Notes: generated by a model from the sequence alone, not told the origin. Positions 1-8,155 are shown, counted from the first letter of the stretch. The stretch: DNA of 64,000 bases from Mesorhizobium loti (GCF_013170705.1 NZ_CP033334.1:3759501-3823500); one strand, 5' to 3'. Numbers and translations: made by a program.

Positions 1-676
1 TCGCCGGGCCGGTCGCCTCGGGATCGCCGGCGACCGAGTTGGCGCGGCGCTCGGCCATCTTGGCACGGGCAGGCGCATAGGCCTCGATGGGCTTGGAGAC
101 CTTGGCGGAGGCGCCGGACCAGTCGGTGGAAAAGCCACCCGGCTCGACCAGCGTGACATGAATGCCGAACTCCGCGACCTCGATGCTGAGTGACTGGCTG
201 AAGGCTTCCAGCGCCCATTTCGAGGCGTGGTAGAGGCCGAGCGAGGCAAAGGCATTGACGCCGCCGATCGACGAGATCTGGATGATGTGGCCGGACCTCT
301 GCGACCGCATGATCGGCAGGGCTGCCTGCGTGACCCAGAGCGCGCCGAACACATTGGTTTCGATCTGGTCGCGGGCTTCCTGTTCGCTGACTTCCTCGAT
401 GGCGCCGAAATGGCCATAGCCGGCATTGTTGATGACCACGTCGAGCCGGCCGAAGCGCTTGTGCGCCTCGGCGATGGCGGCGTCGACAGCTTTCTTGTCG
501 GTGACGTCCAGCTTTATCGCGGCAATGTTGTCACCATATTTCTCGACCAGATCGGCGAGCGTGCCGGCGTCACGGGCGGTCGCGGCAACGCGGTCGCCAC
601 GCGCCAATGCGGCCTCGGCCCAGACGCGGCCAAAACCCTTCGACGATCCGGTGATGAACCAAACCTTTGATGTCAT
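1..676 (-). CDS. SDR family oxidoreductase (partial, runs off left edge)
   Basis: NAD(P)-dependent short-chain dehydrogenase/reductase of the classical type, missing its C-terminus beyond the window edge. The translation starts MTSKVWFITG and shows the Rossmann cofactor motif TGSSKGFG (residues 9-16), the NNAG structural motif (83-86), a serine-rich strand around 135 and the catalytic YHASK (Y149, K153). The order and spacing are those of classical SDRs of about 280 residues. The substrate cannot be told from sequence. The start at 676 was chosen because the cofactor-binding strand begins immediately after it. The next gene upstream on this strand, the class IV aminotransferase, ends 131 bp away with a hairpin between them, so this gene probably has its own promoter. 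Confidence 0.9.
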   Translation of the reverse strand, partial: MTSKVWFITGSSKGFGRVWAEAALARGDRVAATARDAGTLADLVEKYGDNIAAIKLDVTDKKAVDAAIAEAHKRFGRLDVVINNAGYGHFGAIEEVSEQEARDQIETNVFGALWVTQAALPIMRSQRSGHIIQISSIGGVNAFASLGLYHASKWALEAFSQSLSIEVAEFGIHVTLVEPGGFSTDWSGASAKVSKPIEAYAPARAKMAERRANSVAGDPEATGPA

Positions 677-711
677 GATGTGGGATCCTTGCCCCTGAGG
701 GCGCGATTTTA

Positions 712-739
712 GCGAAAGCGGAGGCTTCTCCGCTTTCGC
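712..739. other. Perfect 12-bp hairpin between aminotransferase and SDR genes
   Basis: GCGAAAGCGGAG and its exact complement flank a 4-nt loop. The hairpin lies between the stop of the class IV aminotransferase and the start of the SDR gene, both on the minus strand. There is no U-tract after it on that strand, so it may be a weak terminator or a short palindromic repeat. Confidence 0.5.
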
Positions 740-807
740 GCATATACAGTCTGTCCCCTGATTTTCCAGAGGCGAGGGGAAATCTTTTTGAACAGGACGG
801 CCCGGTA

Positions 808-1770
808 TCAGGGATATTTCACGGGGCTCGACCACGCCGGATGATCGTGCTTTCGCCAATAGAGCGCCATCAGCCGGCTGGTGACGGGTCCGACCTTGCC
901 ATCGGCGATGGCCGCGCCGTCGATCCGCGTCACCGGCATGATGCCGCCGGCGGTCGAGGTGATGAAGACCTCGTCGGCCGCCTTTAGCGCGGCGACGCTG
1001 ATATCGGCAGCCTCGGCGGTGAGCCCTTCCTCGCCACAGAGATCGAAAACGGTGCGGCGGGTGATGCCGGGCAGCACGCCGATGGCCGGCGTCGACAGTC
1101 TCCCATCCTTGACGCAGAAGACGTTGAAGCCCGGGCCCTCGGCGACATTGCCGTTGAAGTCGAGAATGAGCGCGGTCTCGGCGTCGCGGTCATAGGCATC
1201 GTAGAGGCCGCGCACCAGGTCGAGCCAGTGATAGTTCTTGATCGCGGGATCGATCGAAGCCGGCGGGATACGCACCTTGTCGCTGATGGCGACGTGCAGG
1301 CCGCGCCGCAACTGCTCGGCATTGGCGACCGAGCCGAACTGGACCGCGAAAGCCATGAAGCGGTTGATCGCCTGGCGCGGATCGCGGCTGAAGGTCGGCG
1401 AGGCGCCGCGAGTGCACAGCATCTCGACATAGGCGGCGCGATGGCCCGACAACGCGACGCAATTGTGCAGGATCTCGGCCACGCCTTCGCGATCGAAGGG
1501 GATCGTCATGCGCAGCTTTTCGAGTCCGCCGAAGAAGCGGTCGAGATGCAGGTCAAGCCGGAAGAAGCGGCCGTCCCAGACATGCACCGTATCGTAGGTG
1601 GCGTCCGAGTGCAGAAATCCCCAATCCAGCACCGACACCTTAGCCTGCGACATCGGCAGGTACTGACCATCGAGGAAAGCGATGCCATCGGGATAGGAAT
1701 GCGGGTCGACATGGCGATCGCCAACCAGCGGCAGTCGCGCCGGGTCCTCTGTTGCCTTCGTCCGGGTCAT
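808..1770 (-). CDS. Class IV PLP aminotransferase (branched-chain / D-amino acid type)
   Basis: Fold-type IV pyridoxal-phosphate aminotransferase of 320 residues, related to branched-chain amino acid and D-amino acid aminotransferases. The probable PLP lysine is in AIKNYH (K178) and the conserved glutamate is in NVAEGPGFN (E211). An N-terminal GQYLP segment is typical of the family. I chose the ATG at 1770 rather than the in-frame ATG six codons upstream because a strong AGGAGG lies five bases before it. Sequence alone does not separate IlvE-like from D-amino-acid transaminase activity. The unusually long N-terminus before the core (about 30 residues) is seen in rhizobial homologues by my recollection of the family. 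Confidence 0.85.
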   Translation of the reverse strand: MTRTKATEDPARLPLVGDRHVDPHSYPDGIAFLDGQYLPMSQAKVSVLDWGFLHSDATYDTVHVWDGRFFRLDLHLDRFFGGLEKLRMTIPFDREGVAEILHNCVALSGHRAAYVEMLCTRGASPTFSRDPRQAINRFMAFAVQFGSVANAEQLRRGLHVAISDKVRIPPASIDPAIKNYHWLDLVRGLYDAYDRDAETALILDFNGNVAEGPGFNVFCVKDGRLSTPAIGVLPGITRRTVFDLCGEEGLTAEAADISVAALKAADEVFITSTAGGIMPVTRIDGAAIADGKVGPVTSRLMALYWRKHDHPAWSSPVKYP

Positions 1771-1924
1771 CGCGGCCTCCTCTCGCACAAGGCGGATCTG
1801 CAGGCTATCGGCGCCGGACAGAAGCGATAGAGCCAGCCATCAGGCGCTGTTCGTCCTCCATGATCTGGCCGATACACCGGATTGGAGTTGCCCTATGATC
1901 CGGCAGCTTGGAATGGGAGGGGAT

Positions 1925-2303
1925 ATGGTCAGGCTTGGGACCGTCATCGCAACCATGATGATTTTCGCCGTGGCGGGCGAAGCCAGTGCGCAATGCGTAA
2001 AACAAGGCGACGAACTCTGCCCTGGCCGGTGATGCCGGCGCCGACTGGTCGATCGCCATGACGATCAGGGACGATGGCGCATCGATCGATTATCCGTCAC
2101 TCGGCTGCGGCGGGTCGCTGTCGCAGACGTCGCGGGATGAGACATCCGCTGAGTTCCATGAAAGCATCACTTACGGCCAGGACAAATGCATCGATGGCGG
2201 CGACATCACCGTCCGGGTTTTCAAGGGGAACCTGTCCTGGACCTGGGTGGGCCAGGCTGACGGCCAGCCCTACAATGCGGTTGCCGTGCTGAAGCGAAAA
2301 TAA
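1925..2303 (+). pseudogene. Small secreted protein broken by a frameshift
   Basis: Two overlapping pieces look like one gene. The first (ATG 1925, preceded by GGGAGGGG) encodes a signal peptide MVRLGTVIATMMIF...ASAQ followed by CVKQGDELC and stops at 2032. The second, in the +1 frame, opens after a stop at 1998 and ends at 2303. It encodes a soluble domain with two conserved-looking cysteines (LGCGG, DKCIDGG) and ends in VAVLKRK. The second part lacks its own RBS-backed start, and the first part is only 35 residues. Shifting frame between 1998 and 2032 restores a roughly 125-residue periplasmic protein. I do not recognise the family. This is either a true pseudogene or a sequencing indel. Confidence 0.55.
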
Positions 2304-2318
2304 ACAGACCCTGCCGCC

Positions 2319-2633
2319 TCACTCATCCTCGTCGTCGGCGTCGAGCAGGCGTGTCGCCCGCCAGCGGGTGAGTACCATGTTGGTCTGCTCGATGACGAAG
2401 AAGCGTGCGGAGTCGCGGTCATAGCCCTCGGCCAGCAGTTTTTCGTAATCGGTGTGCATGTGGCGGATGTGGGCGATCGTCGCCAGCCACACCGCGATCG
2501 TCGGCGGCAAGGTCTTCATATGCACCGAGCCGGCGTCAGCGCGGATCTTTTCCATGTCGGCGTAAGGCGCCAGCGGCAGGAGCGCCGTCAGTGCCTTGGC
2601 GATGGCGCGGCGGCGGCCGGTCGGCGCCGTCAT
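2319..2633 (-). CDS. DUF2293 domain-containing protein
   Basis: A 104-residue protein matching, by recall, the DUF2293 family. It is helical, with a middle IAHIRHMHTDYEKLL segment and YDRDSARFF, then a stretch around TRWRATRLLD and an acidic tail. The function is unknown. Its ATG overlaps the stop of trmO by 4 bp (ATGA), so the two are translationally coupled and trmO-DUF2293 forms a two-gene operon. There are no membrane segments or signal peptide, so it is cytoplasmic. Confidence 0.7.
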   Translation of the reverse strand: MTAPTGRRRAIAKALTALLPLAPYADMEKIRADAGSVHMKTLPPTIAVWLATIAHIRHMHTDYEKLLAEGYDRDSARFFVIEQTNMVLTRWRATRLLDADDEDE

Positions 2634-3154
2634 CGCTCCTCGCGCCCTTCCATGGTCGCCTCCGGTACGGCGTCGGTCGAGGCGAAGTAAGGCTTGATGT
2701 CGATGACCGGGGTGCCGTCGAGCGCATCGATGGCGTCGATATCGATACGCCCGGCGGCGATATCGAGCCCGACAAGTTTTGCCACATGCAGGCCGATCGG
2801 GTTCGGCCGGGCAGGGGAGCGCAGGCCGAATACGCCTTTTGCTTCAGCCGCATGGCGCGGTTTCTGAACAATCAGATTCCGCGGCGCGTGATGCAGCCAG
2901 GACAGGATGACGACGTGGCTGGCGCGCTCAAGGCCCTGCAAGCCGCCGCGATAGGGCGCGTCGATGGTCAGCACCGCCGGCCGGCCGGCTTCGCGGGCCG
3001 CGCGCATGTTTTTCGGGCAGGTCTCGCGTGTGGTCCATGGCGAGGCGATGCGGCCAATGAAGACGACGCCGCCATCCGCGGGCATTGCAGCCGGGTCCTG
3101 TTCCAGCCTCTGCTCACCTTCGCGCGCCTCGAACATCTCACGCGGTGCGGTCAT
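2630..3154 (-). CDS. trmO: tRNA (N6-threonylcarbamoyladenosine37-N6)-methyltransferase TrmO
   Basis: Member of the TrmO/TsaA (UPF0066) family, which uses S-adenosylmethionine to methylate t6A37 in tRNAs reading ACY codons. The 174-residue protein has the family signatures: an N-terminal IGRIASPW strand, CPKNMR, the GLEGL-like segment GLQGLERAS, the strongly conserved GVFGLRSPARPNPIG block (about residues 110-124) and a C-terminal DGTPVIDIKPY. It is divergent from the ArsR-methyltransferase gene and is followed by an overlapping DUF2293 gene. The start at 3154 gives about 25 residues before the core. A shorter start at M24 is possible. Confidence 0.9.
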   Translation of the reverse strand: MTAPREMFEAREGEQRLEQDPAAMPADGGVVFIGRIASPWTTRETCPKNMRAAREAGRPAVLTIDAPYRGGLQGLERASHVVILSWLHHAPRNLIVQKPRHAAEAKGVFGLRSPARPNPIGLHVAKLVGLDIAAGRIDIDAIDALDGTPVIDIKPYFASTDAVPEATMEGREER

Positions 3155-3166
3155 TCTGCCATCTCT

Positions 3167-3214
3167 GTGTTGGTGCCAGTCCCAAGACCGCTACACGTTT
3201 TTGGGCGATATGCA
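3167..3214. repeat. Degenerate copy of a 48-bp intergenic repeat (family R1)
   Basis: The segment resembles the clearer copies at 10551, 44184 and 50227. It has a TGC-type left end, a CCCAAgACCGCTACACgTTTTTGGGCGA core and an ATGCA right end. It lies between the divergent trmO and ArsR-methyltransferase genes. The left end is eroded compared with the other copies. Confidence 0.5.
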
Positions 3215-3285
3215 CCGGGAAATCACGCATGCGGCATTTTCTTGTCCGGAAGCGACATAGCGCTTGCAAGGTTTTGAAAATCGAC

Positions 3286-3301
3286 ATAAACATATGTTTA
3301 T
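3286..3301. promoter_or_regulatory. Perfect 16-bp palindrome, probable operator of the ArsR-metF operon
   Basis: ATAAACATATGTTTAT is a perfect inverted repeat 45 bp before the start of the ArsR-family/methyltransferase gene. It is AT-rich in a GC-rich context, and its length and symmetry suit a dimeric winged-helix repressor. ArsR-family regulators of methionine/SAM-cycle genes (SahR/SamR) are known in Proteobacteria and bind such palindromes. Assignment to this particular regulator is inferred from position. Confidence 0.7.
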
Positions 3302-3345
3302 ATCTTTTTCAAATCTGATGCGCTGAAAGAAAAGAGAATACGCGG

Positions 3346-4368
3346 ATGCATGTCTCGCTCGACACCATGGTGGATACGCTGAAGGCGGCGGCCGAATCCA
3401 GCCGCCTGCGCATATTGGCACTGTTGTCGCGCGGCGACCTCACCGTTTCCGATCTTACCGAAATTCTCGGCCAGTCGCAGCCGCGCGTCTCGCGGCACCT
3501 GAAGCTCTTGCTGGAGGCCGGGCTGATCGGCCGTTACCAGGAGGGGTCGTGGGCTTTCTTCCGCCTGTCGGATGCCGATTCCGCGCGGGACTTTGTCATG
3601 GGGCTGGTTTCCAGCATTCGCGGCGCCGATCCGCAGGTCGAGCGCGATCTCGAGCGCCTGGCCTCGGTCAAGCGCAAGCGGCAGGACCGGGCGGCGGAGT
3701 ATTTTTCCGTGAATGCCGCAAGCTGGGACCATATCCGCTCGCTGCATGTGCCGGATCGTGCGGTCGAGGCCGCGATGCTGAAGCTGGTCGGCAAGCGGCC
3801 GTTCCAGTCGATGCTGGACCTCGGCACCGGCACCGGCCGGCTGCTCGAAATCTTCTCGCCGCTCTACCGGCGCGGCGTCGGCATCGACATGTCGCGCGAA
3901 ATGCTGACCGTTGCGCGCGCCAATCTCGACAAGGCCGGCGTTTCCAACGCGCAGGTGCGGCAGGGCGATATCTTCTCGCCGCCGGTGGAGCGTGACGCCT
4001 TCGATCTCGTCACCATCCACCAGGTGCTGCACTATCTCGACGATCCCGCCCGCGCCATCCACGAAGCAGCGCGGCTGTTGCGCCCGTCGGGCCGGCTGGT
4101 CATCGTCGACTTCGCGCCGCACACGCTGGAATTCCTGCGTGACGAGCACGCGCATGTCAGGCTCGGCTTTTCCGACCGGCAGATCGGCGAGTGGTTTGCC
4201 GAGGCGGGCCTCGATCTCGAGGATGCCCAGGAGTTCGAGCCGCGGGGCGGCAACGAGGCCAGGCTCACAGTCAAGCTGTGGCTTGGCCGCGACCGGCGCC
4301 TGCTGATCGCCGATCCTGCCAATGACAGCCAGCAGAGCAAAGTAAGTTCGATAGGGGAAATCGCCTGA
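3346..4368 (+). CDS. ArsR-family regulator fused to a SAM-dependent methyltransferase (SamR-like)
   Basis: A 340-residue two-domain protein. Residues 8-80 form an ArsR-type winged helix-turn-helix (LRILALLSRG, then SQPRVSRHLKLLLEAGLI as recognition helix). Residues 115-300 form a class I methyltransferase with SAM motif LDLGTGTGRLLE (157-168), acidic motif II GIDMS and a motif near LVTIHQVLHYL. It lacks the cysteine metal site expected of metal-sensing ArsR proteins. The stop overlaps the metF start (TGATG), and a perfect palindrome lies upstream. This fits the alphaproteobacterial regulators of methionine synthesis that sense SAM or SAH, with the methyltransferase fold as the likely sensor. 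Whether it is an active methyltransferase cannot be seen. Confidence 0.85.
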   Translation: MHVSLDTMVDTLKAAAESSRLRILALLSRGDLTVSDLTEILGQSQPRVSRHLKLLLEAGLIGRYQEGSWAFFRLSDADSARDFVMGLVSSIRGADPQVERDLERLASVKRKRQDRAAEYFSVNAASWDHIRSLHVPDRAVEAAMLKLVGKRPFQSMLDLGTGTGRLLEIFSPLYRRGVGIDMSREMLTVARANLDKAGVSNAQVRQGDIFSPPVERDAFDLVTIHQVLHYLDDPARAIHEAARLLRPSGRLVIVDFAPHTLEFLRDEHAHVRLGFSDRQIGEWFAEAGLDLEDAQEFEPRGGNEARLTVKLWLGRDRRLLIADPANDSQQSKVSSIGEIA

Positions 4369-5285
4369 TGAACCAGTTCCGCTTTTCCCGCCGCCCCGAC
4401 ATTGGCGACAAGGTCCGGGTTTCCTTCGAATTCTTCCCGCCCAAGAACGACGAGATGGAGGCGCGCCTCTGGGATACGGTCACGCGGCTGGAGCCGCTGA
4501 AGCCGAAATTCGTTTCGGTGACCTACGGCGCCGGCGGCTCGACGCGCGAGCGCACGGCGCGCACCATCAGCCGTATCCTGAACGAGACGAACCTCACGCC
4601 GGCCGCGCACATGACCTGCGTCGACGCGGCCCGCCATCAGGTGGACGCCGTGATCCAGGAATTCGCCGATATGGGCGTGAAGCGCTTCGTCGCCTTGCGC
4701 GGCGATCCGGCCGCTGGCGTGGGCACCGCCTATCGCCCGCATCCGGACGGCTATGCCAACGGTGCGGAACTGGTGGGAGCGCTGAAGGACGCCGGCGATT
4801 TCGACATTTCGGTCTCGGCCTATCCGGAGAAGCATCCGGAAAGTCCTGACTTCGCCACCGATATCGACATGCTGAAGCGCAAGGTCGACAATGGCGCGAC
4901 ACGGGCGATCACCCAGTTCTTCTTCGACAATGATCTCTACGAGCGCTATGTCGAGCGCGCGCGCCGCGCCGGCATCTACATCCCGATCGTGCCCGGCATC
5001 CTGCCGGTGCACAATTTCACCCAGGTCGCCAATTTCTCGGCGCGCTGCGGCGCGCTGGTGCCGGCATGGCTGGCGGAGCGCTTCGACGGCCTGCAGAACG
5101 ACCCGCAGACCCATGCGCTGGTGGCATCGGCGGTCGCCGCCGAGCAAGTGCTGGACCTGGTCGAGCGCGGCGTCGGCGACTTCCACTTCTACACGATGAA
5201 CCGCGCCGACCTCGTCTTTGCCATCTGCCACATGATCGGCATCCGCTCGCACGAGGCGGAGGTGGCGGGTTCGGCTGCCGCGTGA
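4368..5285 (+). CDS. metF: 5,10-methylenetetrahydrofolate reductase
   Basis: FAD-dependent enzyme that reduces methylene-THF to methyl-THF, the methyl donor for methionine synthase. The 305-residue length is normal. Signatures are SFEFFPPK (19-26), with the catalytic glutamate, VTYGAGGSTRERT, and TAAHMTC-like AAHMTCVD, then KRFVALRGDP, ITQFFFDNDLY and IVPGILPV. The ATG overlaps the TGA of the upstream regulator-methyltransferase gene by one base, so the two are cotranscribed and translationally coupled. A strong hairpin terminator follows 15 bp after the stop. Regulation by the upstream ArsR-type protein through the palindrome at 3286 is inferred. Confidence 0.97.
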   Translation: MNQFRFSRRPDIGDKVRVSFEFFPPKNDEMEARLWDTVTRLEPLKPKFVSVTYGAGGSTRERTARTISRILNETNLTPAAHMTCVDAARHQVDAVIQEFADMGVKRFVALRGDPAAGVGTAYRPHPDGYANGAELVGALKDAGDFDISVSAYPEKHPESPDFATDIDMLKRKVDNGATRAITQFFFDNDLYERYVERARRAGIYIPIVPGILPVHNFTQVANFSARCGALVPAWLAERFDGLQNDPQTHALVASAVAAEQVLDLVERGVGDFHFYTMNRADLVFAICHMIGIRSHEAEVAGSAAA

Positions 5286-5300
5286 GGCAGGGCCAAAAGC

Positions 5301-5327
5301 AAAAGGCCGGGTAAAACCCGGCCTTTC
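5301..5327. terminator. Intrinsic-type terminator after metF
   Basis: A perfect 11-bp stem (AAAGGCCGGGT / ACCCGGCCTTT) has a 3-nt AAA loop and a short T run at the end of the stem. It can serve metF on the plus strand and the miniprotein gene on the minus strand. Confidence 0.85.
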
Positions 5328-5373
5328 GAATTGCTTGGACTATCTGGTGCTGGTCTTCCCCGTTTTGGCGGGT

Positions 5374-5460
5374 TCAGGGAAGGACGCCCATAATGAGGGC
5401 GCCGATGAAAGCAAACGCAGCACAAATCATCAATGCGTTGATTGGCCTCGTAAGTCCCAT
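5374..5460 (-). CDS. 28-residue single-span membrane miniprotein
   Basis: An ORF of 28 codons starts at the ATG at 5460, with AGGAGG seven bases upstream. It reads MGLTRPINALMICAAF, then AFIGALIMGVLP: a short basic head followed by about 20 hydrophobic residues ending at the stop. The composition (Gly/Ala/Ile/Leu/Met) and the strong RBS favour a real tail-embedded inner-membrane miniprotein. Very similar tiny proteins are common in Hyphomicrobiales by my recollection. An ATG four bases further upstream reads out of frame to a stop after 11 codons. The function is unknown. Confidence 0.65.
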   Translation of the reverse strand: MGLTRPINALMICAAFAFIGALIMGVLP

Positions 5461-5713
5461 GACATAGCCTCCTCTTAAAGAGCTATGCCTAGGAGTCTAG
5501 GTTCATTTGTGCCACAGGCAAGCGGAAAATGTGCTGCATTGCGACGTAATTGCCAGATTTGCGACGTCGGTTTTGCCGTTAGCCGTTGAAACTTCTGGGC
5601 AAAAACCCGCTTCAGACCTGTGAATAAATTGTGGCGGGATGGTGTCGCGAGCGTGTCATGGCAGCGCTACCGTCACGAAGTCGATTTCGATTTTCGCGCC
5701 AATGCGGTTCAGC

Positions 5714-6631
5714 CTACCGCCTTCCAAGCACGCGTCCGTCGATTGTGAGAAGACCAAGTCCGATCAGCACCACGCCGCCGATCTCGAACAACTCCAGGCG
5801 TTCGCCGAGGAACAGAAAACCGAGCAGCATGGCGCTGGCCGGAACGATCAGCGTGACCAGCGAAGCGTTGGTGGCGCCGGCGGAGGCAACGAGGTTGAAA
5901 TAGAGGATATAGGCAAAGGCGGTGGACAGGAGAGCCAGTGCCAGCACCGCCGCCCAGACCGGCGGCGAGGCCGAGAACAGTCCGGCCGGGCCGTATGTGA
6001 AGAGCACAATGGGGATCATGATGATGGTCGAGGCGGTCAGTTGCCCGGTGGCGATGACCGGCGAGGGCACGCCCTTGAACCGGCGGGCGATCATCAGCGC
6101 AATGCCATAGGACAGCGAGGCGCCGATCAGCGCGAATTTCGCCCAGACCGGGCCGCCAAGCCCGGCGAGCAGGCCAGGACCGATCATCACGGCGGTGCCG
6201 GCAACGCCGAGCGCGATGCCCGCGAGCTTGTTCCAGGAAAGCTTTTCGTCCGATGTCATCGCGTTGGCGAGGATCAGCGTCCAGAACGGCGTGGTTGCGT
6301 TGAGCACCGAGGCGACGCCGGCGCCAAGCTCGGTCTGGCCGGCGAAGATCAGCGAGAAGGGGACGACGTTGTTGGTGAAGGCCAGCAGGAAGAACAGGCC
6401 GGCATGCGGAAGCGCAAGGCGGAACGAGGGGCCGCGCAGGCCGAGATAGAGCTGCAGCGCGATCGCCGCGATGGCGACGCGAAACAGCACCAGCACCAGC
6501 GGATGAAGTTCGGCCACGGCGATGCGAGCGAAGAAGAACGAGCCACCCCAGATCGCGCCGAGCAGCAGCAATTGCCCCCAGTCGGCAAGCGTCATCGGTC
6601 CGCGCGGTGCTGATGTCGCGGCTATTGCCAT
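5714..6631 (-). CDS. EamA/DMT superfamily transporter
   Basis: Ten-helix drug/metabolite transporter of 305 residues, made of two EamA repeats. It begins with LLLLGAIWGGSFFFARIAV and the first repeat has PFSLIFAGQTELGAGVAS. The second repeat begins near KFALIGASLSYGIALMIA and ends with LGFLFLGERLELFEIGGVVLIGLGLL. The start at 6631 was chosen because GGGGGAGGA precedes that ATG and the first helix follows soon after. An in-frame upstream extension of 42 codons is hydrophilic and lacks family similarity. The substrate is unknown; members export amino acids, nucleosides or drugs. Confidence 0.88.
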   Translation of the reverse strand: MAIAATSAPRGPMTLADWGQLLLLGAIWGGSFFFARIAVAELHPLVLVLFRVAIAAIALQLYLGLRGPSFRLALPHAGLFFLLAFTNNVVPFSLIFAGQTELGAGVASVLNATTPFWTLILANAMTSDEKLSWNKLAGIALGVAGTAVMIGPGLLAGLGGPVWAKFALIGASLSYGIALMIARRFKGVPSPVIATGQLTASTIIMIPIVLFTYGPAGLFSASPPVWAAVLALALLSTAFAYILYFNLVASAGATNASLVTLIVPASAMLLGFLFLGERLELFEIGGVVLIGLGLLTIDGRVLGRR

Positions 6632-6856
6632 GTCTATCGTCCTCCCCCAAGACAGGCCGTAATGCCGGCCCGGATGCAAGCCGGTCAGACACAAGGCATA
6701 TCCGTTCCGGCGACAAGGGCCACCCGAAACCTGATCGGCGGCAAACGATGCCGCCAAAAATTAGCGCCGCTGCGTCAAAGGCACGAGACACAGAATTGTT
6801 TTCATTAGCCGCTAGCTTGGATTAATTGTGCGCAGGCTGAAGTCGAGGATTCGTCA

Positions 6857-8077
6857 ATGCAGCGATTCGAGAATGCCCGCGAGGCGGCTCTGGCGCTTCG
6901 CCCGGACGATCCCGTCTATTGCTTCCGCCCGCGGGTGCTGAAGGCCGATGCCAGGCAGTTCATGGGTATGTTTCCCGGCAAGACCGCCTATGCGGTCAAG
7001 ACCAATGGCGAGCAGATCGTGCTGAAGACGCTGGTCGAGGCCGGCGTCACCGCCTTCGACGTCGCTTCACCCGGCGAATTCGCGGCCGTGCGCGCCGTCT
7101 CGCCCGATGCCGAGATGCTCTACATGCACCCGGTCAAGGCGCAGTCGGATATCAAGCTGGCGCTGGAGAAATACGGCATCCGCGTCATCTCGCTCGACCA
7201 TGAGGACGAGATCACCAAGCTGACCCGGGTGGTGCGGGCACTCGACATCGACCCGGGCTCGGTCAGCGTGTTCGTGCGGGTGCAGACCAAGGGGCATGCC
7301 GCCTACGAGCTGTCGAAGAAGTTCGGCGCCGGTCCGGCCTATGCCGTGGAACTGGCGGAACGGCTGAACCGTACGGGCTACAAGGTGGGCCTGTGTTTCC
7401 ACGTCGGCAGCCAGATCGAGGATCCAGATACCTATGAGCGGGCGCTGGCTTCGGCCGACTGGGTGCGCAACCGGCTGGCCTTCGATATTGCGGGGCTCGA
7501 CGTCGGCGGCGGCTTTCCCGCCGAATACGGCCATGATCCCAACCGCAAGCAGATCGAGATGCCCTCGCTCGGCCAGATCATGTCGCGGCTTTCCGGCGAC
7601 CTGAAAGAGTACCAGTTCGACCAGATGCCGCTGGTGGCCGAGCCGGGCAGGGTGATCGTGGCGCGCTGCCTGTCGCTGATCGTGCGGGTGCTGCTGCGCA
7701 AGGGCAAACGGCTCTACATCAATGACGGCATCTGGGCGTCGCTGTCGGATTCCTGGACCGGCAAGATCACGCTGCCGGCGCGCTTCATTCCCGATCCGGC
7801 GATCAGGACCCGCAATGGCGATGAGAGCAAGATCGTGCCGTTCAAGGTCTGCGGCGCGACCTGCGATTCCGTCGATATCCTGTCGAGGCCATTCTGGCTG
7901 CCGGAAACCGTCGACACCGGCGACTGGATCGAGATCGGCCATATCGGCGCCTATTCGCTGTCGCTCAGGACCCGCTTCAACGGCTTTTATCCCGACACCT
8001 TCGTCGAGGTGACGACGCCGTTCGACGAGGGCGACGCGCCGCAGGGATTCGCGAGTTTGGAGACGATGGCGGATTAG
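6857..8077 (+). CDS. Ornithine/lysine/diaminopimelate-type decarboxylase (PLP, fold III)
   Basis: Alanine-racemase-fold PLP decarboxylase of 406 residues. Key sites are the PLP lysine in YAVKTN (K48), FHVGSQ (181-186), the glycine-rich phosphate loop DVGGGF (215-220), EPGR (262-265) and the C-terminal active-site CDS (C336, D337), which comes from the partner subunit. The CGATCDS form and overall length match eukaryotic-type ornithine decarboxylases found in rhizobia rather than LysA, so polyamine synthesis (putrescine or cadaverine) is the best guess. It stands alone, convergent with the murein transglycosylase, with an inverted-repeat element between them. Confidence 0.87.
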   Translation: MQRFENAREAALALRPDDPVYCFRPRVLKADARQFMGMFPGKTAYAVKTNGEQIVLKTLVEAGVTAFDVASPGEFAAVRAVSPDAEMLYMHPVKAQSDIKLALEKYGIRVISLDHEDEITKLTRVVRALDIDPGSVSVFVRVQTKGHAAYELSKKFGAGPAYAVELAERLNRTGYKVGLCFHVGSQIEDPDTYERALASADWVRNRLAFDIAGLDVGGGFPAEYGHDPNRKQIEMPSLGQIMSRLSGDLKEYQFDQMPLVAEPGRVIVARCLSLIVRVLLRKGKRLYINDGIWASLSDSWTGKITLPARFIPDPAIRTRNGDESKIVPFKVCGATCDSVDILSRPFWLPETVDTGDWIEIGHIGAYSLSLRTRFNGFYPDTFVEVTTPFDEGDAPQGFASLETMAD

Positions 8078-8083
8078 GAACGA

Positions 8084-8152
8084 GAGTGAGTAGTCAGTAG
8101 TCAGTAGTCGTCAGTAGGGAATTCTCTAAATTCCACCACTCACTACTCACTC
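8084..8152. repeat. Intergenic inverted repeat with internal AGTAGTC repeats
   Basis: The outer arms GAGTGAGTAG (8084-8093) and CTACTCACTC (8143-8152) are exact complements. An inner pair, GGAATT (8118-8123) and AATTCC (8129-8134), forms the tip. The left arm contains tandem GTCAGTA units. It fills the gap between convergent decarboxylase and transglycosylase genes and could act as a bidirectional terminator or be a mobile palindromic repeat. Confidence 0.75.
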
Positions 8153-8155
8153 CCT

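Noticed and set aside
3155..3345. SAM riboswitch upstream of the metF operon
   Set aside because: No conserved SAM-II or SAM/SAH aptamer features were seen. A perfect palindrome and an ArsR-type regulator explain the control better.
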